8,085 nt of DNA from Gammaproteobacteria bacterium. Lineage in GTDB: Bacteria > Pseudomonadota > Gammaproteobacteria > Arenicellales > JAANXG01. Numbering within the stretch: position 1 is the stretch's first letter; each line of letters starts with the position of its first letter. The notes beneath the pieces were generated by a model. The model did not search any database. It had not been told where the DNA came from and was given only the letters and a program-made list of their open reading frames with translations. The stretch covers positions 1 to 8,085 of the forward strand of contig JAANXG010000030.1 of assembly GCA_018263405.1 (NCBI GenBank). Reading direction: 5' to 3'. The position numbers and the translations under genes are program-made. Shown piece by piece: positions 1-5,890 of the stretch.

Positions 1-870
1 GTGAGCCTTGTCGGTAAACCTAACGTGGGAAAATCCACCCTGACCAACAAATTAGTGGGCCGCAAAATCAGCATCACCTCGCGCCGGCCTCAGACAACGC
101 GCCACCGGATTCTTGGAATTCGTACGGAAGCCGATACGCAAGTGATCCTGGTGGATACGCCCGGACTGCATCAAAGCGGTAATAGATTAATCAACCGGCG
201 AATCAACAGGACGGCCCGCGGCAGCCTTGTCGGCGTCGACATCGTGGTGCTTATGCTCAACGCCGCCGGTTGGCGCGACGAAGATGCCTTGCCGCTCGAA
301 TTGGCGGTCGATCGGAAAGTGCCGGTACTACTGGTCATCAATAAAGTCGATCGGTTGAAGGATAAATCGAAGTTACTGCCTATAATTGACGAAACGAGGA
401 AGCGATTCGAATTTGACGAAATCATTCCCATTTCCGCGCTCAGCGGATACAACGTCAACCGGCTTTACGACGCGGTACGGGCTCGTTTGCCCGTGGCGCC
501 CCAGTGCTTTCCCGGCGATCAGGTGACGGACAAAGGTGTGCGATTCATGGTGTCCGAGTTGGTCCGCGAGCAGTTATTCCGGCAATTGGGAGAAGAACTG
601 CCCTATGTCACCGCGGTGAAAATCGAAAATTACGCCGAGCGCGACGATCGAATACGGGTACAGGCGAATATTTGGGTTGAGAAAGACAGCCATAAAGGCA
701 TCGTTATCGGTAAAAACGGTCAGCGCCTGCAATCCATTGGTACCAATGCGAGGCGGCAAATCGAGCACTTCGTCGACAAAAAAGTATTTCTGGAAGTCCG
801 GGTCAAGGTCCGCAAGGGTTGGAGGGACGACAGCGTAGCGCTGGAGGGGCTCGGCTATTCGGAGATCTGA
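1..870 (+). CDS. era: GTPase Era, 5' end cut by the window edge
   Basis: Era is an essential GTPase that binds 16S rRNA near its 3' end and assists 30S subunit assembly. The visible 289 residues show a complete G domain: G1 loop GKPNVGKST (5-13), the switch region with RRPQTTRHR (28-36), DTPG (52-55), NKVD (114-117) and SAL (145-147). A C-terminal KH domain follows with the GKNG loop (237-240). Alignment with E. coli Era from memory puts the first visible codon, GTG, at about residue 11. That codon is therefore probably an internal valine, and roughly ten residues plus the true start lie upstream of the window. The stop is four bases before recO, and the order era-recO-pdxJ matches the gammaproteobacterial rnc operon. 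No odd residues were seen. The identification is very secure; only the start is missing. Confidence 0.97.
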   Translation: MSLVGKPNVGKSTLTNKLVGRKISITSRRPQTTRHRILGIRTEADTQVILVDTPGLHQSGNRLINRRINRTARGSLVGVDIVVLMLNAAGWRDEDALPLELAVDRKVPVLLVINKVDRLKDKSKLLPIIDETRKRFEFDEIIPISALSGYNVNRLYDAVRARLPVAPQCFPGDQVTDKGVRFMVSELVREQLFRQLGEELPYVTAVKIENYAERDDRIRVQANIWVEKDSHKGIVIGKNGQRLQSIGTNARRQIEHFVDKKVFLEVRVKVRKGWRDDSVALEGLGYSEI

Positions 871-874
871 ATCG

Positions 875-1570
875 ATGCGGGTCCGGCAAGAACCCGGTTT
901 TGTCATACATACGCGTCCCTATAGTGAAACCAGTCTGTTCGTGGAGATTTTATCCCGTCATTTTGGCCGCATCACCACCATTGCCAAAGGCGCCAGGCGG
1001 CAAAAATCCAAGTTCCGCGGCACATTACTTCCGTTTCGGGAATTATCGGTGGGCTGGAGCGGCAGGGGAGAGGTTCCCACGTTGACGCTGGCGGAGCCCG
1101 CCGGGGTATGGAGCGATATGAGGGGGCAGAGCGTGCGGTGTGGGTTCTACGTCAACGAACTTGTGATGAAACTGCTGCATCGCTACGATGCACACCCGCA
1201 TTTATTCGATTGTTATGCGGACACCATGGTTCAATTGCGGCGGGGCGGCGTCTGCGAACACACGCTCAGGCTGTTTGAAAAACGACTGCTGAAGGAACTT
1301 GGTTATGCGATGAATCTTGAATGCGAGGTAGGTTGTCGGCGCGAAATCAACGCAGGGCAAAGCTACCGGTATATCCCGAACCTGGGTGCGGTCGCGGTCG
1401 ATAACAAACAAAAAGGTGGGGTAACAATTTCGGGCGCCGCGCTGCGTGCGTTGCGAAATGAATCCTTCAACGGTGACCGAGAATTAAAAGAGTGCAAAAA
1501 ATTGATGCGAGCCATGATTGCACATCAGCTGGACAACCGCCCATTGCATTCACGAAAACTGTTTAGATAA
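875..1570 (+). CDS. recO: DNA repair protein RecO
   Basis: RecO is a recombination mediator that works with RecR (and RecF) to load RecA onto SSB-coated single-stranded DNA during gap repair. The 231-residue product has the N-terminal OB-fold signature: a hydrophobic strand, then RPYSETSLFVEILSRHFGR, then KGARRQKSKFRGTL. It also has the helical block with YVNELVMKLL and the terminal HSRKLFR, all closely resembling E. coli RecO. It lacks the dozen or so residues that follow this point in E. coli. The mid-protein cysteine region (LECEVGC, about 149-155) does not form a full four-cysteine zinc site, as in enterobacterial RecO. The ATG start is four bases after the era stop, with a GGAG-like ribosome site inside the end of era (861-864), so the two genes are surely co-transcribed and probably translationally coupled. 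Confidence 0.95.
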   Translation: MRVRQEPGFVIHTRPYSETSLFVEILSRHFGRITTIAKGARRQKSKFRGTLLPFRELSVGWSGRGEVPTLTLAEPAGVWSDMRGQSVRCGFYVNELVMKLLHRYDAHPHLFDCYADTMVQLRRGGVCEHTLRLFEKRLLKELGYAMNLECEVGCRREINAGQSYRYIPNLGAVAVDNKQKGGVTISGAALRALRNESFNGDRELKECKKLMRAMIAHQLDNRPLHSRKLFR

Positions 1571-1617
1571 ATAGATGGCCTGTCCCCGCATCATCGCCGA
1601 CATTGTTCGGATTTTTT

Positions 1618-1621
1618 GAGG
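1618..1621 (+). promoter_or_regulatory. Ribosome binding site that fixes the pdxJ start
   Basis: GAGG lies nine bases before the ATG at 1631. An upstream in-frame TTG (1616) overlaps this site and would add five residues (LRNYY) absent from the family. The ATG is therefore preferred. Confidence 0.7.
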
Positions 1622-1630
1622 AATTACTAT

Positions 1631-2353
1631 ATGCAACTAGGTGTTAATGTCGATCATGTCGCGACCCTGCGCCAGGCCAGGGGGACATCCTATCCGGATC
1701 CCGTGGAAGCGGCGCGAATTGCCGTGGCCGGCGGCGCCGATCAGATTACCGTTCACCTTCGTGAGGACCGCCGCCACATTCAGGATGTGGACGTGCGGCG
1801 AATACGAGAAGAACTGAACGTTCCGCTGAACCTCGAGATGGCCGCGACACCATGGATGCGGCGGTTTGCGGAGGAGATCCAGCCGCAGGAGTGCTGCATT
1901 GTTCCGGAAAAACGCGAGGAACTGACGACGGAAGGTGGGCTCAATGCAGCCGCCGACGTGCCGAAGCTCGGCGAACTGTGCCGGGCACTTGTTCCACGGG
2001 GGATTGCGGTGTCGCTGTTTATCGACCCCGAGCCGGAACAAATCGATGCCGGCATGCAAATCGGCGCGCCTATCGTTGAGCTGCATACGGGGCGCTATGC
2101 GGAAGCGGACGATCCCGCCATGGCTGAACGGGAACTGGAGGCAATCCGCCAGGCGGTAAATCGGGCCCGTCACGGCGGCCTGCAGGTCAATGCCGGACAT
2201 GGTTTGAATTATGAAAATGTGCAGCCTGTGGCGGCGTTGCCGGGCATTACTTGCCTGAATATCGGACATGCCATCATCGCGAGGTCGGTGACCGATGGCA
2301 TGGCGGTGGCGGTGAGCGAGATGAAACGGCTTATGCAATGCCGGCCGGCATAG
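1631..2353 (+). CDS. pdxJ: Pyridoxine 5'-phosphate synthase PdxJ
   Basis: PdxJ condenses 3-amino-2-oxopropyl phosphate with 1-deoxy-D-xylulose 5-phosphate to give pyridoxine 5'-phosphate, the last ring-forming step of the DXP-dependent vitamin B6 pathway; it acts in the cytoplasm. The 240-residue TIM-barrel protein carries the family hallmarks: LGVNVDHVATLRQARGT (3-19), VHLREDRRHI (41-50), NLEMA (67-71), CCIVPEKREELTTEGGL (88-104), ELHTGRYA (150-157), VNAGHGLNY (186-194) and LNIGHAIIARS (209-219). The residues equivalent to E. coli catalytic His45, Glu72 and His193 are present as His42, Glu69 and His190. Length matches the family. It follows recO by 60 bases on the same strand. In E. coli the next gene is acpS, but here it is not; an unrelated DUF350 gene follows after a gap of 67 bases. 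Confidence 0.97.
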   Translation: MQLGVNVDHVATLRQARGTSYPDPVEAARIAVAGGADQITVHLREDRRHIQDVDVRRIREELNVPLNLEMAATPWMRRFAEEIQPQECCIVPEKREELTTEGGLNAAADVPKLGELCRALVPRGIAVSLFIDPEPEQIDAGMQIGAPIVELHTGRYAEADDPAMAERELEAIRQAVNRARHGGLQVNAGHGLNYENVQPVAALPGITCLNIGHAIIARSVTDGMAVAVSEMKRLMQCRPA

Positions 2354-2374
2354 CGATTATGCTGCACGGTATCC

Positions 2375-2383
2375 TGCTACAAT
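2375..2383 (+). promoter_or_regulatory. Possible extended -10 promoter for the DUF350/transglycosylase pair
   Basis: The gap between pdxJ and the DUF350 gene contains TGCTACAAT, an extended -10 motif (TGn followed by TACAAT, five of six to consensus). It sits about 37 bases before the start codon at 2421. No good -35 hexamer sits at the expected distance, which is tolerable for extended -10 promoters. It would give the pair its own transcription start in addition to read-through from pdxJ. This is inference from motif only. Confidence 0.35.
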
Positions 2384-2420
2384 ACGCATATACCTCCCCA
2401 GTACTAGAAGGTTCACGATT

Positions 2421-2648
2421 ATGCTGTCATTGAGTCCCGTAATTATTAATTTTGTGTATGCCATATTAGGTGGTGCACTGACTTTGGTGTTTATGTGGAT
2501 CGGTTACAAGCTGTTCGATATAACGACAAAATTAAGCATTCCGGACGAGCTGGCCAAGGGCAATCGAGCGGTCGGATCAATGATCATGGGAATATTTATC
2601 GGTGTCGGGATCGCCATGGGTCTCGTGGTGGGGATGAGTTTGAATTGA
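2421..2648 (+). CDS. DUF350 family small inner-membrane protein
   Basis: The product has 75 residues and two predicted membrane helices, at about 5-32 and 49-72. They are joined by a short polar loop holding TTKLSIPDELAKGNRAVGS. The pattern of an NF-Y start, a glycine-rich first helix, a D-E-x-x-x-GN loop and a glycine-rich second helix is that of the DUF350 family, whose longer members (such as YjfL in E. coli) repeat this unit. Here there is a single unit. The biochemical function of the family is not established. The ATG is preceded by AGAAGG (2406-2411) at good spacing. The stop codon overlaps the start of the downstream lytic transglycosylase, which suggests the two products are made together and may both concern the envelope. 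The family call is fairly sure; the role is unknown. Confidence 0.8.
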   Translation: MLSLSPVIINFVYAILGGALTLVFMWIGYKLFDITTKLSIPDELAKGNRAVGSMIMGIFIGVGIAMGLVVGMSLN

Positions 2649-3220
2649 AGGGAATACACATATCCGCGCTCGTCGCCGTGGTCGTGATGATCGCCGTGGC
2701 GTCTTGGCTTTACCGCTCGGTGCCGGTGGACGAAATAGCCCCTACGGAAAAATATGACGCTCATTTCAGAAAATATAACAAGCGTTATTTCAGTGTACTG
2801 TTTGACTGGCGCTGGTTCAAAGCTCAGTCAATGGCGGAATCGGGTCTGCGGCGTAATGTGCTGAGTAATCGTGGCGCTATCGGCCTCATGCAAATCATGC
2901 CCGATACCTTCAACGAAATCGTCGAACCTTATCCACACCTTTTCAATATCGCTGATCCCAAGTGGAATGTCGGCGCGGGTATCGCGTTCAACCGATCTTT
3001 ATACGATCGCTGGAATAGCTGGGTACCGCCGGAGCAGAGCCTTAAGTTTACATTTTCGAGCTACAACGCGGGCCTTCGACGCATGCTCAGGGTCAAAAAA
3101 CGCGCCGCGGCCGAAGGCCTCGACTCGGACCTCTGGAGCTCGGTAGCACCCTTCGCGCCGGATCAGACGCGTCACTACGTGAAGCGCATTCATGGACTGA
3201 TGGGACGTAAAACTAAGTAA
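2645..3220 (+). CDS. Membrane-anchored lytic transglycosylase (SLT fold)
   Basis: This is a 191-residue periplasmic peptidoglycan-cleaving enzyme of the soluble lytic transglycosylase/goose lysozyme-like fold. Such enzymes cut the MurNAc-GlcNAc bond and leave 1,6-anhydro ends. Residues 2-23 form an uncleaved signal anchor (a lysine, then a hydrophobic stretch). The catalytic core shows MAESGLRRNVLSNRGAIGLM (63-82) with Glu65 as the predicted acid/base, MQIMPDTF following it, and the SSYNAG motif (138-143). I place the start at TTG 2645: it immediately precedes the hydrophobic anchor, has a purine-rich GGATGAG upstream, and overlaps the DUF350 stop (TTGA). The open frame extends further upstream only through DUF350 coding sequence. 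It resembles the C-terminal catalytic domain of MltF-like enzymes, without the solute-binding domain. It ends with an 8-bp tail-to-tail overlap with the transporter gene. Confidence 0.88.
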   Translation: MKGIHISALVAVVVMIAVASWLYRSVPVDEIAPTEKYDAHFRKYNKRYFSVLFDWRWFKAQSMAESGLRRNVLSNRGAIGLMQIMPDTFNEIVEPYPHLFNIADPKWNVGAGIAFNRSLYDRWNSWVPPEQSLKFTFSSYNAGLRRMLRVKKRAAAEGLDSDLWSSVAPFAPDQTRHYVKRIHGLMGRKTK

Positions 3221-4505
3221 AACGGGTGTTTTCAGGTTTGCTCGTTTCCCAACGTGGGTCGAATTCCCAGCCGCCGGGGGTGCCAATCGCTTCCGGCACG
3301 GTTTGGAAGGATTCCTTCTCCGTGACGCCCGCCCAGGACCGCCTGCGCTGCCTATAAACGGTGAATAGAATAAGCGCTATCAGTACCGCGCTGTTGAATA
3401 TGATTAAGCCCGTGGGCCCGATCAATTCCATGGCCACCGCCGACAAGCCGGAACCTGCCACGGCCCCCAGAGCATAGGATAGTACCAGTGCACCACTGGC
3501 CTGAACGCGTTGCTCCGGCTCGAGATAATCGTTCGTATAGGCGATGCCCAGAGGGTAGAAGGTAGCGGTGAGTCCGCCAAACAGCACGGTGGCGATTATG
3601 AGCGGAAGGCCGTAGCCCGGCCAGTCGTACTGTCCCGCCACGGTGTATGTATGCAACAAAAAAAGTAGCCCGAGGGCGGCCAGCAAGACAATGAGCGCCG
3701 CGGCGATAATGACGTTGCGCCGGTCACACAGATCGGAAACCCAGCCGACCGGCAGCTGAAACAGCAAACCGCTCAAGACAAATGCAGCCATCAACTGTGA
3801 TAACTGCGCGGTGTTCAGGCCCAGTGTCTGGCCGAATACCGGTCCGACGGCCAGTAGTGCGCCCATACATAGTCCGCCGGCGGCACAGCCCGCGACACCG
3901 GACGGCGAAATCTCATACAAACGCGCCAGTCCGAATCCGCTGGTGGATAAGGGTTCCGGATGAGTGGCGCGGGTGAGGGCAATCGGAATGATGCCTAATG
4001 CGAACAGCATGGCCGCGATCATGAAAAGGTCCGTGCCCGCCGGATGGCCGGTGTTGATCATCAACTGACCGCCCCCCATGCCCAGAAACGCCACCGTCGC
4101 ATGCAGTGACAGAATCGTGCCCCTTGTCTCGGAGGAAACGCGTTCGTTCAGCCAACTCTCCGTGCACATGTATAAGCCGGCCACCGCGAAACCCAATATT
4201 GCCCGCAATCCAATCCAGAACAGGGGAGAGATAAGGAAAGGATGGATCAGCACGACGACCGCGGACAACGCGCCGAAAGCACTAAAGGCGCGGATATGTC
4301 CGACTCGATTGATAAGTGGTGCGCAGAACAGCGCGGCGACAATGCTCCCGGTATAAAATCCCGACATCATCAGACCGGTGAACGTTGCCGGAAACCCTTC
4401 CAGCGTTGAACGCAGGGCGATAAACGTATTAAACGTACCAGTGGCCAATAGCAAGATGCCAAACGAGAGCATGAGCGTACCGACCTGACGTAATACTTGG
4501 ATCAT
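3213..4505 (-). CDS. Major facilitator superfamily transporter, YcaD-like
   Basis: The product has 430 residues and about twelve hydrophobic helices, ending in a roughly 45-residue hydrophilic cytoplasmic tail (386-430). Family signs are FYTGSIVAALFCAPLINRVGH between helices 2 and 3 (50-70), CTESWLN in helix 4 (114-120), and a clear motif-A copy between helices 8 and 9 (PVGWVSDLCDRRN, 252-264). Overall it reads like E. coli YcaD, an inner-membrane transporter of uncertain substrate. The substrate cannot be told from sequence. The ATG at 4505 has only a poor ribosome site nearby (AGG at about 13 bases), so Met12 is an alternative start. The gene is convergent with the transglycosylase, overlapping by 8 bp. 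It lies downstream of, and in the same direction as, the tRNA-Asn gene; the 198 bases between them show no convincing terminator. Confidence 0.9.
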   Translation of the reverse strand: MIQVLRQVGTLMLSFGILLLATGTFNTFIALRSTLEGFPATFTGLMMSGFYTGSIVAALFCAPLINRVGHIRAFSAFGALSAVVVLIHPFLISPLFWIGLRAILGFAVAGLYMCTESWLNERVSSETRGTILSLHATVAFLGMGGGQLMINTGHPAGTDLFMIAAMLFALGIIPIALTRATHPEPLSTSGFGLARLYEISPSGVAGCAAGGLCMGALLAVGPVFGQTLGLNTAQLSQLMAAFVLSGLLFQLPVGWVSDLCDRRNVIIAAALIVLLAALGLLFLLHTYTVAGQYDWPGYGLPLIIATVLFGGLTATFYPLGIAYTNDYLEPEQRVQASGALVLSYALGAVAGSGLSAVAMELIGPTGLIIFNSAVLIALILFTVYRQRRRSWAGVTEKESFQTVPEAIGTPGGWEFDPRWETSKPENTRFT

Positions 4506-4703
4506 ACAATTACCGAGACCTGACTCCTATTCCGGCGATTGATACTTTGCCCCTCGCGGTGACGACTACTGGTTATTACGAGGAGTGCGACGACGAATCC
4601 ATCCAGTCTTTCAAACCCGCCATCAATTAATAGAGGTGCCCTTAAGTTATTAGGGCCGGGCGACCCGCGGGTACGACTTCGGTCACGATCATATCGTATC
4701 AAT

Positions 4704-4779
<76 letters not shown>

Positions 4780-4793
4780 AGGAATGCGAGTGG

Positions 4794-4822
4794 ATGCTAA
4801 TGAACCGGGGTTCACGGGTCAA
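4794..4822 (-). promoter_or_regulatory. Sigma-70 type promoter of tRNA-Asn
   Basis: Read on the minus strand, TTGACC (4822-4817, five of six to the -35 consensus) is followed after exactly 17 bases by TAGCAT (4799-4794, four of six to the -10 consensus). The predicted transcription start, near 4787, leaves a leader of about eight bases before the tRNA. The position and spacing are what a stable-RNA promoter should have. The 15-bp repeat block begins only seven bases upstream of the -35. Confidence 0.65.
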
Positions 4823-4829
4823 GACCGGC

Positions 4830-4859
4830 GTCAATTAGGGTGACGTCAATTAGGGTGAC
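4830..4859. repeat. Tandem direct repeat, 2 x 15 bp
   Basis: GTCAATTAGGGTGAC occurs twice with no spacer (4830-4844 and 4845-4859). The second copy runs into the left arm of the palindrome. Each copy is itself bounded by GTCA and TGAC. The right side of the palindrome has only one such end, so the element is asymmetric. Confidence 0.95.
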
Positions 4860-4925
4860 AGTTAACTTAATTCAGCCAATCGAGCATTTGCTGAGAGCGA
4901 ATTAAGTTAACTGTCACCCTAATTG
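4830..4925. mobile_element. Palindromic MITE/REP-like element
   Basis: Arms 4847-4873 and 4899-4925 are a perfect 27-bp inverted repeat. Each arm reads CAATTAGGGTGACAG then TTAACTTAATTC from the outside in. The arms enclose a 25-base centre that itself contains a small dyad (AGCA/TGCT). The outermost 15 bases of the left side are duplicated in tandem (4830-4844 and 4845-4859). There is no coding capacity and no transposase in the window, so if mobile it would be non-autonomous. The compact fully palindromic form recalls elements mobilised by REP-associated (Y1, RAYT) transposases, or a short MITE; that assignment is inference. It lies between the tRNA-Asn promoter and the 3' end of the pseudopilin gene, where it could also act as a transcript-stabilising or terminating hairpin. 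It has no T tract. Confidence 0.6.
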
Positions 4926-4937
4926 GAACCCGGGCGA

Positions 4938-5501
4938 TCAACCGCAATCGATCGGATCTCCGTTGGGTTGACGGTCCGAAATCCTGGGACGGCCGGTGTA
5001 ATACAGAACCAGCACTCGGGCGTGCTCGGGTCCCCGGAAGTCACACAGGCTGAACGTACCGTTTTTAGCACTGCCGTCTCCGTGATAAATCACCCGCCAC
5101 CACTGATTGAAGCGCAATTGCATGCCTTTCGGGAGCGTCGAGCGCACGTGAAGCAACGGTTCTTCCGGATCGCGTTTTTTGTCCTCGTCCAAGTTCACGT
5201 ATACGATCCATCCAATACTCCAATCGGCTCGTGAACCGGAGCTCCGGGTGCAATGGCGGCCGTCGTTCGACCGGCACAGTACGATATCCTGGTTGCGCTT
5301 GATGGCCTCGAGCCGGGCCAGGTGCATATCCGCCAACAGCAGGTTGATGCGGGTGCCGATTCGGTTGTTGTAGACCGTGGTCATAAAAGCGGGCGCGGCG
5401 CTCGCCAGTAATGTGCTCGCGACCGTCAGCGTCACGAGCATTTCGATCATCGAATATCCCGATTCGTGCTGGCGCCTCCGGCGCCCCCGCGGCGAATGCA
5501 T
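4938..5501 (-). CDS. FimT/GspH-type minor pseudopilin
   Basis: The 187-residue prepilin belongs to the GspH/FimT class, which prime or decorate type IV pili or type II secretion pseudopili; FimT-like proteins have been linked to DNA uptake. The type III signal is clear: a basic leader (residues 1-14, with RGRRRR), Gly15 at the cleavage site, then YSMIEMLVTLTVASTLLASA. Glu sits at mature position 5 and a hydrophobic helix runs to about 37. Residue +1 is Tyr rather than the usual Phe. The C-terminal globular domain has four cysteines (76, 84, 153, 186), DWSIGWIVYVN (93-103) and the closing block GTFSLCD...VLYYTGRPRIS typical of GspH/FimT. The ATG has a strong AGGGAGGT ribosome site (5508-5515) six bases upstream. 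No other pilus gene is in the window, so it is an orphan here. Which machine it serves is unknown. Confidence 0.9.
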   Translation of the reverse strand: MHSPRGRRRRQHESGYSMIEMLVTLTVASTLLASAAPAFMTTVYNNRIGTRINLLLADMHLARLEAIKRNQDIVLCRSNDGRHCTRSSGSRADWSIGWIVYVNLDEDKKRDPEEPLLHVRSTLPKGMQLRFNQWWRVIYHGDGSAKNGTFSLCDFRGPEHARVLVLYYTGRPRISDRQPNGDPIDCG

Positions 5502-5619
5502 GAGTCGACCTCCCTGTCATCGCGTGATACGCGTCGTCCTGGAGCGTCAGGATGCCGCAACCGTGACGCCGGGCCATCCCCCATTCGGGCGAAATACGCG
5601 GTCCATTTTTTATGTTCGG

Positions 5620-5642
5620 GCGCCGGTTGTCGGCGCTTTTTT
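5620..5642 (+). terminator. Rho-independent terminator with no visible upstream gene
   Basis: GCGCCG (5620-5625), loop GTTGT, and CGGCGC (5631-5636) form a perfect six-pair GC stem followed directly by six T residues (5637-5642). Only plus-strand RNA gets the U tract; the minus-strand reading has no T run after the stem. The nearest real plus-strand gene upstream is more than 2 kb away and a convergent gene lies between, so what it terminates is unclear. Confidence 0.75.
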
Positions 5643-5784
5643 CGTTTATGGGGGTGCGTCGTTCGGAGATCAGGGCTCGTATCCATGGAGCGCTCGCCAC
5701 CGAACACCATGGGTAAAATTTTCGATACCCTGGCCCGGTAATAACTGTCGTATTAACCTGAGTCCAAACCTGATTTGAATTCGG

Positions 5785-5803
5785 CTGTCACATTCAATGA
5801 CAG
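5785..5803. promoter_or_regulatory. Possible operator-like dyad
   Basis: CTGTCA and TGACAG form a perfect 6-bp inverted repeat separated by seven bases, about 90 bases upstream of the VanZ-like start. It could be a regulator site or a decayed piece of the palindromic element at 4830-4925, whose arms also contain TGACAG next to an AT-rich stretch ending in TTAAT. No T tract follows, so it is not a terminator. Confidence 0.3.
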
Positions 5804-5852
5804 GAAAATTTAATCTCGAGTTGCAGTTATAAGCCGTGATCTTCAGTATCGG

Positions 5853-5858
5853 TACAAT
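5853..5858 (+). promoter_or_regulatory. Possible -10 element of the VanZ-like gene
   Basis: TACAAT matches the -10 consensus in five of six bases and lies 33 bases before the chosen start. The -35 at proper spacing is poor. A TTGCAG at 5821-5826 is too far away for this -10, but would fit a weaker CAGTAT at 5844-5849 with 17-bp spacing. Confidence 0.3.
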
Positions 5859-5890
5859 TGGCTATTCCTATGTCTGTTAAGGGGGGTTGC

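Larger units (their letters stand above)
5502..5890. other. 389-bp divergent intergenic region
   Basis: This region lies between the starts of the pseudopilin gene (-) and the VanZ-like gene (+). It holds the pseudopilin ribosome site (5508-5515), a plus-strand intrinsic terminator (5620-5642), an imperfect dyad GGGTA/TACCC (5711-5730), a perfect 6-bp dyad at 5785-5803 and an AT-richer stretch (about 5740-5880) that probably contains both divergent promoters. The open frames here have no recognisable protein character. I see no convincing -35/-10 pair for the pseudopilin gene. Confidence 0.6.

Noticed and set aside
1..3. GTG at position 1 as the true start of era
   Set aside because: It would remove the first beta-strand residues before the P-loop that all Era proteins have. 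The frame simply runs off the left edge of the window.
1597..1617. Terminator between recO and pdxJ (CCGA/TCGG followed by ATTTTTT)
   Set aside because: The stem has only four pairs. The T run also overlaps the spacer just before the pdxJ ribosome site, so efficient termination there is unlikely within a conserved operon.
1637..2338. 233-residue minus-strand open frame
   Set aside because: It is exactly antisense to pdxJ. It has no family resemblance and no ribosome site, and is rich in His, Arg and Ala as expected for a shadow of a GC-rich gene.
3219..3232. Bidirectional terminator after the transglycosylase and transporter genes (AAAAC-GGGT-GTTTT)
   Set aside because: It is a five-pair stem made almost only of A-T pairs, too weak to call.
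4502..4702. 66-residue minus-strand open frame between tRNA-Asn and the transporter
   Set aside because: It begins with TTG directly at the tRNA 3' end, has no ribosome site and shows no recognisable protein features. I treat the stretch as non-coding; I saw only a short dyad (GCCCT/AGGGC) and a palindrome ACCCGCGGGT in it.
5065..5700. 211-residue minus-strand open frame overlapping the pseudopilin gene in another frame
   Set aside because: The pseudopilin frame has a clear signal, a strong ribosome site and family motifs. This frame has none and is a low-hydrophobicity Arg/Pro-rich shadow.
5785..5803. LexA (SOS) box, because it starts with CTGT and ends with ACAG
   Set aside because: The gammaproteobacterial LexA site is CTGT-N8-ACAG. 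Here the spacing is eleven bases, so it does not fit.
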